NCBI RefSeq assembly: GCF_004801405.1
Contig: NZ_SSOB01000030.1
Location: 32,302-96,301, forward strand
Origin: Cohnella fermenti
GTDB taxonomy: Bacteria > Bacillota > Bacilli > Paenibacillales > Paenibacillaceae
Length of the DNA: 64,000 nt
Reading direction: 5' to 3'
Positions 59,242-64,000 of the stretch are shown piece by piece. The translations under genes and the position numbers were made by a program. Positions within the stretch are counted from its first letter, which is position 1. Every line of letters starts with the position of its first letter. The notes under the pieces are model-generated. The model saw only the letters and a list, made by a program, of their open reading frames with translations. It was not told the origin of the DNA and did not search any database.

Positions 59242-59976
59242 TTACTCGCTTGCTTGCTCCTGAATCGTCACCTTGACCGGAGAATACTCCGCGATAACCG
59301 TCTGGCCGTGAACCGAGACGCTTCCTTCCGGCGACAGGTCCTTCTCCGTCATGATGCCGAGCGCAATCGTAAAGCGATTGAACTTGATCGGCACGTTCCG
59401 CTCGCGGCGAACCTCCCGGCCGTTCAGGTAGAACACCGCTTCGTCCTTGGCGCGATTGTAGACGATCTTGTAATCGTTGAATTCCCTGGCTTTGAAGTCG
59501 GTGTCTTCCTTGAAGATGCAGAAGAACCGGGTCTTGTCGGACTTCGGCACCTCGACTCCGGGGAACGGAAGCACGGCGTATACCGAAGCGTACTTGTCGT
59601 TGCCTGCGAAGAAGTCGAGCGCGGCGCCGGTTGTGAAGTCAAGCAGATTCCAACTGACGTAGCCGTCGTACAGATCTCCCGGAGCCGTGCCCGTCGAACG
59701 GGCGCGAATCGACATCTCGAACGTCACTTCGCCCTCCTCCGGCACCTCCACTTCTTCAACGGAGTAGTACATGTGCTTAGCATTGTCGAGAATTTGCACA
59801 CGGTCGTGACCGCGGCTCAGCGGCGCCCGCACGTACAGCGTGTTGTTGCGCACGATAACCGTCGCATCCGGCTCCCGGTATTCCCAGAACGAGCCGTCCG
59901 GAAGCTTAAAGCCGCCCACCTTCCACACGTTGCCCTCGTCCAGAATCGTATGGAAATCTCCGTAAATCTTTTCCAT
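59242..59976 (-). CDS. DUF6081-like beta-sandwich protein
   Basis: About 244 residues without signal peptide or membrane helix. MEKIYGDFHTILDEGNVWKV starts a lectin-like all-beta sequence (TVIVRNNTLYVRAPLS, GYVSWNLLDFTTGAALDFFAG, AVFYLNGREVRRERNVPIKF). It resembles DUF6081 and LamG-like folds. ATG 59976 (GGGAGC upstream) is chosen; the frame to 60024 would overlap the UbiA stop. It follows the UbiA gene by 22 bp, so the two are likely co-transcribed. Function unknown; the nearby fructan locus may be only a neighbour. Confidence 0.7.
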   Translation of the reverse strand: MEKIYGDFHTILDEGNVWKVGGFKLPDGSFWEYREPDATVIVRNNTLYVRAPLSRGHDRVQILDNAKHMYYSVEEVEVPEEGEVTFEMSIRARSTGTAPGDLYDGYVSWNLLDFTTGAALDFFAGNDKYASVYAVLPFPGVEVPKSDKTRFFCIFKEDTDFKAREFNDYKIVYNRAKDEAVFYLNGREVRRERNVPIKFNRFTIALGIMTEKDLSPEGSVSVHGQTVIAEYSPVKVTIQEQASE

Positions 59977-59998
59977 CCCCAACTCAGCTCCCGTCGTC

Positions 59999-60931
59999 TT
60001 AAAGAATAAGTCCTTGAATAACAAGCGATACGATCAGAATGACGCCGAACTGCGAGGTGGTCTTGACGGATGCGCCCATCAGCGGCGCGTAAGCGATCGA
60101 GGCATTCTTCTCCTTCAGCTTGCCGTACACCGAATAAAGCGGAATCGCCGTCAGCAGCGCCAGCAGCGAATAGATCGGCACGATACCCGCAACGGCGCAC
60201 GCCAGATGAGCCAGCACCGCCAACAGCAGCAGCGTTCTCGAGAACACCAGCGCCCGCTTCTCGCCCCAGACGACGACGAGCGTCTTCTTGCCCGCCTGAC
60301 GATCCGCCTGCCAATGCAGAAAATGATGGTTAAACAAAATCAGCGTCGTCAGCAGCCCGATCGGCAGCGACAGCAGCAGCGCCCGGTAGTCGAGGTGGGA
60401 CGTCTGCACGTAGTACGAGCCGGTGACCGGCAGCACGCCGAACGACAGCAGAATCGCGATCTCGCTGTAGCCCTTGCCCCGGTAGCCGAAGCGAATCGGC
60501 GGAGCGACGTAGAAGTAGGCGATCAGGCCGCCGAGCGCCCCGAAGATAAAGGCCCACCAACCGCTCGCAATGCCGAGCACGATGCCGCTGGCCGCAGCGA
60601 CGGCGAACAGCGCCCACGTGACGAACGCGAATTTTCTCACACTCCAGATCCCCTTGGTCAAGAAGCCGGAGTTCGTGGAGATCACGTCCTTCATCTCGTG
60701 GGCTTCCTTGTCCGTCCCATTCTTGTAGTCCCACAGATCGTTGATCATATTGGAGAACAGATGGGCGGAACCCGAGCCGAGCAGCGTAAGCAGCAGCAGC
60801 CACATATTCAGGTCGCCGTCCCAGACGTACGCCCCGAGCGCTCCGAGCGCAACGGGAATAAGCATCACGGGGATAACCCTGAAGCGCGACGCCTTGCGGA
60901 ATTCCAATATTTTATCTTTAAGCCTGTCCAT
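59999..60931 (-). CDS. UbiA-family prenyltransferase
   Basis: 310 residues, about eight membrane helices. The first Asp-rich motif reads NMINDLWDYKNGTDK (about residue 70-84), for Mg-diphosphate binding. The second is weaker (HHFLHWQADRQAGKKTL, with DRQAGK). This matches 1,4-dihydroxy-2-naphthoate polyprenyltransferase (MenA)-like proteins, but several UbiA subgroups share these features and no menaquinone genes are adjacent. ATG 60931 is preferred because AAGGAGAGGGG lies 7 bases upstream. Confidence 0.82.
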   Translation of the reverse strand: MDRLKDKILEFRKASRFRVIPVMLIPVALGALGAYVWDGDLNMWLLLLTLLGSGSAHLFSNMINDLWDYKNGTDKEAHEMKDVISTNSGFLTKGIWSVRKFAFVTWALFAVAAASGIVLGIASGWWAFIFGALGGLIAYFYVAPPIRFGYRGKGYSEIAILLSFGVLPVTGSYYVQTSHLDYRALLLSLPIGLLTTLILFNHHFLHWQADRQAGKKTLVVVWGEKRALVFSRTLLLLAVLAHLACAVAGIVPIYSLLALLTAIPLYSVYGKLKEKNASIAYAPLMGASVKTTSQFGVILIVSLVIQGLIL

Positions 60932-61030
60932 CGGTCGACCCCTCTCCTTGGTCATGACACAGACCAGAATACCATAGATCGGAGTCGAAGATGTAACAGA
61001 ATTGTTCCGGAACTGTTGCGAAACGATGAA

Positions 61031-61846
61031 TCATTCTGGGTTCTCTGCCGGGATTTCGGTTATTGCGGCGGGGCGCCTTGTCGGAAGAGGAAGTTCGTCC
61101 AGCTTCTCCCATTGGTCCAGAAAATGAACCGACTTCAGCTTCATCCCGAGGTGGTGGTCCATCCATCTGCGCATGGCGATCTTAAGCCCCGCCTTGACCG
61201 GGGGCTTCACATCGATCTGCCCGAGCTGCCTGAGGTCGACCGCTGCGAAGATGCGCAGCAGCTTCCATACCTGCGGCATCAGCTCGAGCGCTTGCGGGTC
61301 CTGATGGCGGCACCGCTGGCATACCGCGCCGCCGAGGAGCGGGCTGAAGCGGAAGGGGCCGTCCGCGCTCCCGCATACGGCGCATTCGTCCAGCATCGGG
61401 GCGTAGCCGACCGACTGGATGACCTTCATCTCGAAGATGCGCAGCACGATCGCGGGGTCCTTGCCTTCGGCAATCGCCGTCAGGCAAGCCTTGAACTGGT
61501 GGTACAGATAGCCGCTTGCGTCTTCCTCGGCGACGGCCCGGTCGCACAGCTCCGCCGCATAGGCGGCGTAGGCGGCACGATCCAGGTTCTCCCGGAGCTC
61601 GCGGTACGATTCGAGAATCTCGCCGCTGTTCAGCGAACCGAGGCCGCCGGAATTGCCGGATTTATAAAAAGAAAAATCGCCGTACGTGAACGGCTGCGAG
61701 AGAGAAGCGTATCGACTCTTGGGCTTGCGCGCCCCTTTGACGACGATTCCCTGCTTGCCGTGCGTCGGCGTGAATATCGTGATGATTTTGTTGCCTTCCC
61801 CGTAATCCGTACCGCGGATGACAATCCCTTCCATGCGATACAGCAT
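61031..61846 (-). CDS. recO: DNA repair protein RecO
   Basis: 271 residues: OB-fold start MLYRMEGIVIRGTDYGEGNKI, KGARKPKSRYASLSQPF, the helical middle (RAAYAAYAAELCDRA) and the zinc site CAVCGS ... CQRC. RecO loads RecA with RecR at gaps. It follows yqzL and era, as in other Firmicutes. Confidence 0.95.
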   Translation of the reverse strand: MLYRMEGIVIRGTDYGEGNKIITIFTPTHGKQGIVVKGARKPKSRYASLSQPFTYGDFSFYKSGNSGGLGSLNSGEILESYRELRENLDRAAYAAYAAELCDRAVAEEDASGYLYHQFKACLTAIAEGKDPAIVLRIFEMKVIQSVGYAPMLDECAVCGSADGPFRFSPLLGGAVCQRCRHQDPQALELMPQVWKLLRIFAAVDLRQLGQIDVKPPVKAGLKIAMRRWMDHHLGMKLKSVHFLDQWEKLDELPLPTRRPAAITEIPAENPE

Positions 61847-61881
61847 CGGCCTCTCCCCTTCGATCTTCGAGAGACTCCGAA

Positions 61882-62043
61882 TCAGGGCGCAACGGACTCG
61901 CCTTCGGACGCTCCTCCGGCCGGGTCTGGCGCCGCATCCGGATTCGGATCTCCTCCGGCCCTCAATTGATTCATTTCCTTAAACAGCAAGTAGGCTTCGA
62001 TATCGCCGGTCTGCGCAAACACGTGCCACGTGAAGTCCCGCAC
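61882..62043 (-). CDS. yqzL: YqzL-like small protein
   Basis: 53 residues, too short for standard ORF calling. GTG 62043 starts VRDFTWHVFAQTGDIEAYLL, followed by FKEMNQ, the conserved YqzL core (DFTW..F..TG.I..YLLFKE). The tail is Pro/Gly/Asp-rich (GGDPNPDAAPDPAGG). GGAGAGG lies upstream. It sits in the conserved era-yqzL-recO order. Function unknown. Confidence 0.88.
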   Translation of the reverse strand: MRDFTWHVFAQTGDIEAYLLFKEMNQLRAGGDPNPDAAPDPAGGASEGESVAP

Positions 62044-62157
62044 AACGCCTCATCCTCTCCGCCGGGAAATGACTTGCCCGTATTCCGACGTTAGGATGCC
62101 ACGCGCGATGAAGGCCCATGCTTAACAATGTTAGCCAGCTTTCGGTCATTCAAGCGA

Positions 62158-63078
62158 TCAATCGTGGCGGAAGCCGAGCGACTTCAGCACCGAATCGCGG
62201 TTGCGCCAGTCTTCCTTCACCTTCACCCACAGCTCCAGGAAGATCTTCGAGCCGAGCAGCCGTTCCATATCTTCGCGCGCCAGCTTGCCGACCTGCTTGA
62301 GCATCGCTCCCTGCTTGCCGATAACGATTCCCTTCTGCGAGGATCGCTCGACGTAGATGACGGCCCCGATGTTGACGATACCCTTGTCTCCCTTGCCCAT
62401 GCTCTCGATCTCGACCGCGATCGAGTGCGGGATCTCCTCCCGCGTCAACTGCAGAATCTTCTCGCGGATCAGTTCCGCGCAGACGAACTGCTCCGGATGG
62501 TCCGTAATCTGATCCGCCGGGTAATACATCGGGCCCGCTTCCAGATAGCGGCCGAGCTGGTCCAGCAGCGTCGTCACGTTATTGCCGCGCAGCGCCGACA
62601 CCGGAATGACCTCCGCGAACGAATGCAGCTTCGCATACTTCTCGATGACGGGAAGAAGCGCCTCCGGGTGAACCTTGTCGATTTTGTTCAGAACGAGGAA
62701 CACCGGCGTTTGGATCTTCTTAAGCTGCTCGATGATGTAGCGGTCCCCGCCGCCGAGCTCCTCGGAGACGTCGGTCAGGAACAGCACCGCGTCGACCTCG
62801 CTGAGCGCGCCTTCCGCCGACTTGACCATGTAATCGCCCAGCTTGGAGTTCGGCTTGTGAATGCCCGGCGTATCGAGGAAAACAATCTGCATCTCGTCCG
62901 TCGTATAGACGCCGTGAATCTTGTTGCGCGTTGTCTGCGGCTTGTCGGACATGATTGCGATCTTCTGCCCGATCACCTGATTCATCAGCGTGGACTTGCC
63001 CACGTTCGGCCGTCCCACAATTGCCACGAAGCCCGATTTGAACGGCTTCTTCCCGTTGTTGCCTGTCAATTCTGCCAT
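62158..63078 (-). CDS. era: GTPase Era
   Basis: 306 residues. G1 GRPNVGKSTLMN, G2 TTRNKIHGV, G3 DTPGIHKP, G4 NKIDKV, then a KH domain (about 200-300, VIGKQGAMLKQVG). Era binds 16S rRNA and acts in 30S assembly. ATG 63078 lies 1 bp after the cdd stop (TGA G ATG), so translation is probably coupled. Confidence 0.97.
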   Translation of the reverse strand: MAELTGNNGKKPFKSGFVAIVGRPNVGKSTLMNQVIGQKIAIMSDKPQTTRNKIHGVYTTDEMQIVFLDTPGIHKPNSKLGDYMVKSAEGALSEVDAVLFLTDVSEELGGGDRYIIEQLKKIQTPVFLVLNKIDKVHPEALLPVIEKYAKLHSFAEVIPVSALRGNNVTTLLDQLGRYLEAGPMYYPADQITDHPEQFVCAELIREKILQLTREEIPHSIAVEIESMGKGDKGIVNIGAVIYVERSSQKGIVIGKQGAMLKQVGKLAREDMERLLGSKIFLELWVKVKEDWRNRDSVLKSLGFRHD

Positions 63079-63079
63079 C

Positions 63080-63511
63080 TCAGTCCTTCTTTCCGTAATT
63101 CAGGTCGCTCGGGGCGAACGCCCCCGGCAGCAGCTCCGCCGCCGTCATGACCCGGATGTCTCCCTGTAGATTCCCCATAATAACGGGCATGTCCGCGGCG
63201 CACAGCTCCGAGATCACCTGTCGGCACACTCCGCACGGCGTTATCGGCTGCGGCGTGTCGCCGATCACCGCAATCGCCTGGAAGGAGCGCGCCGCATGGC
63301 CGTCCGCAATCGCCCGGAACAGCGCCGTCCGCTCGGCGCAGTTCGACGGGCTGTACGCCGCATTCTCCACATTGCAGCCATGGTGAACGCGCCCTTCCGC
63401 ATCCAACAGCGCCGCTCCCACCCGGAACTTGGAGTACGGCACATACGCCCGCCTCATCGCCTTCTCCGCTTCCTCCAGCAACCGCTCCTTCGTCCACCCG
63501 CTCCAGCTCAT
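63080..63511 (-). CDS. cdd: Cytidine deaminase
   Basis: 143 residues. The zinc site and catalytic Glu lie in NVENAAYSPSNCAERTALF; the remaining zinc cysteines are in ITPCGVCRQV. N-terminal YVPYSKFRVGAALL is typical of the homotetrameric enzyme. It converts cytidine to uridine. ATG 63511 with AAAGGA upstream is chosen; the frame to 63649 runs into repeat DNA. Confidence 0.95.
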   Translation of the reverse strand: MSWSGWTKERLLEEAEKAMRRAYVPYSKFRVGAALLDAEGRVHHGCNVENAAYSPSNCAERTALFRAIADGHAARSFQAIAVIGDTPQPITPCGVCRQVISELCAADMPVIMGNLQGDIRVMTAAELLPGAFAPSDLNYGKKD

Positions 63512-63661
63512 GTCGCCCATTCCTTTCTTCTTCGCCGCGCACGCTCGGCCACTCCGAGAACTCGCCCGCTCGGCGCCTCCCGGCCCAAACTCCCGAATCC
63601 CCGCCGCCGATCCGACTCCCGCCGCTTGCCCACCACACGTGCCCCCCAACAGCTACTGAGC

Positions 63662-63876
63662 GGATGTATGCGGTTTTTCACATTCACTGCGCTTTTACAC
63701 CGTGTGCCGCCGCCCCGTACTCTCGTCGCTCTCCCACCAGATGTGCAATGCCGCAACTTTTGAGCAAATGTATGTGGTTTTTCACATTCATTTTGCATTT
63801 TGCGGCACTTTTGAGCGAATGTATGTGGTTTTTCACATTCATTCCGCGTTTTGCGATACTTTCCAGCGAATGTATG
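63662..63876. repeat. Hairpin-repeat array 3, interrupted by a group II intron
   Basis: Units with ATGTG (or ATGCG) at about 63668, 63772, 63823 and a half unit at 63874 have the form GCGAATGTATGTG-GTTTTT-CACATTCATT. Steps are 104 (twice 52), 51 and 51. Flank GCGRYACTTTTGAGC is shared between units. The last unit breaks off after GAATGTATG, where the intron end begins. The stretch 63512-63660 is GC-rich and shows nothing else. Confidence 0.87.
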
Positions 63877-64000
63877 GTCGAGTAGGTAGGGCCTCTCCTT
63901 TCGAGGATTGTGCCCGTCCCCCTCACAGATCCGTACGTGCGGAATTCCCGCATACGGCTCTTCGACGCATCTTTCACAGAATGGTTATTTGTAGATATCG
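63877..64000 (-). mobile_element. Group II intron, 3' end only (continues beyond window)
   Basis: On the minus strand a domain V hairpin GAGCCGTATGCGG...CCGCACGTACGG is followed by a domain VI hairpin (GGGCACAATCC TCGAAA GGAGAGGCCC). The intron ends CCTACTCGAC at about 63877. It is a different element from the one at 7600-9479 but has the same orientation and similar end. Its reverse transcriptase would lie outside the window. Confidence 0.85.

Noticed and set aside
63684..63977. 97-codon frame across array 3 and the intron end
   Set aside because: It crosses the exon-intron junction and domain V, so it is not a gene.

Overview
The window is a high-GC, spore-forming Firmicute chromosome segment. 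The best fit is Paenibacillaceae (Cohnella- or Paenibacillus-like). The reasons are an RsfA-type sporulation regulator, a YlaJ-type spore lipoprotein, bacillithiol synthesis (BshC), a B-type RNase P RNA, a T-box upstream of glyQS, and the orders dnaG-sigA, trmK-nif3 and cdd-era-yqzL-recO. Genus is inferred from gene content, not from a database search. Most genes lie on the minus strand.

Left part (1-31,700): mostly housekeeping genes. The mraZ end (start of the division/cell-wall cluster, with three MraZ-box repeats) is preceded by DUF4349, ahcY, bshC, DUF3397, panE and rsfA. A complete 1.88-kb group II intron with its reverse transcriptase sits antisense between a small membrane-protein gene and that gene's own terminator. 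Then come a MidA-like methyltransferase, a coiled-coil exported protein, a solute-binding-like protein, the phoH/ylaJ/LCP/ylaH/typA group, two divergent TerC genes, cysteine desulfurase plus thiI, a lytic transglycosylase, a subtilisin-like protease, and a DsbA/DsbB-like thiol-oxidase pair.

Middle (31,700-43,180): rnpB with a clear promoter, nif3 and trmK, sigA and dnaG, a YqxD protein, the PEP-synthase/PPDK regulator, and glyQS under a glycine T-box.

Right part (43,180-59,160): the most distinctive region is a complete fructan (levan/inulin) utilisation locus. It holds a LacI-type regulator and a 1,991-residue secreted protein with two GH32 catalytic domains of different active-site type, four probable fructan-binding modules, a LamG and a Big_2 domain. 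It also holds an ABC importer (binding protein and two permeases, no ATPase), a cytoplasmic LamG-GH32 enzyme, and a fused fructokinase-GH32 protein. Four copies of a 20-bp palindrome, (AA)ACGTTTACGTAAACGTTT-like, lie at the regulator, importer and secreted-enzyme promoters. The inferred flow is: extracellular cutting, oligosaccharide import, cytoplasmic hydrolysis, then fructose phosphorylation by the fused kinase.

Far right (59,160-64,000): DUF6081 and UbiA-type prenyltransferase genes, then recO-yqzL-era-cdd, then a repeat array broken by a second group II intron that runs off the window.

Across the window there is a dispersed family of hairpin-forming repeats (arms like GAATGTG/CACATTC around an A- or T-rich loop), arranged in small arrays with a 51-52-bp period. 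Clusters are at about 9.8-10.0, 23.0-23.1 and 63.7-63.9 kb, with a single copy at 30.3 kb. Their function is unknown to me.
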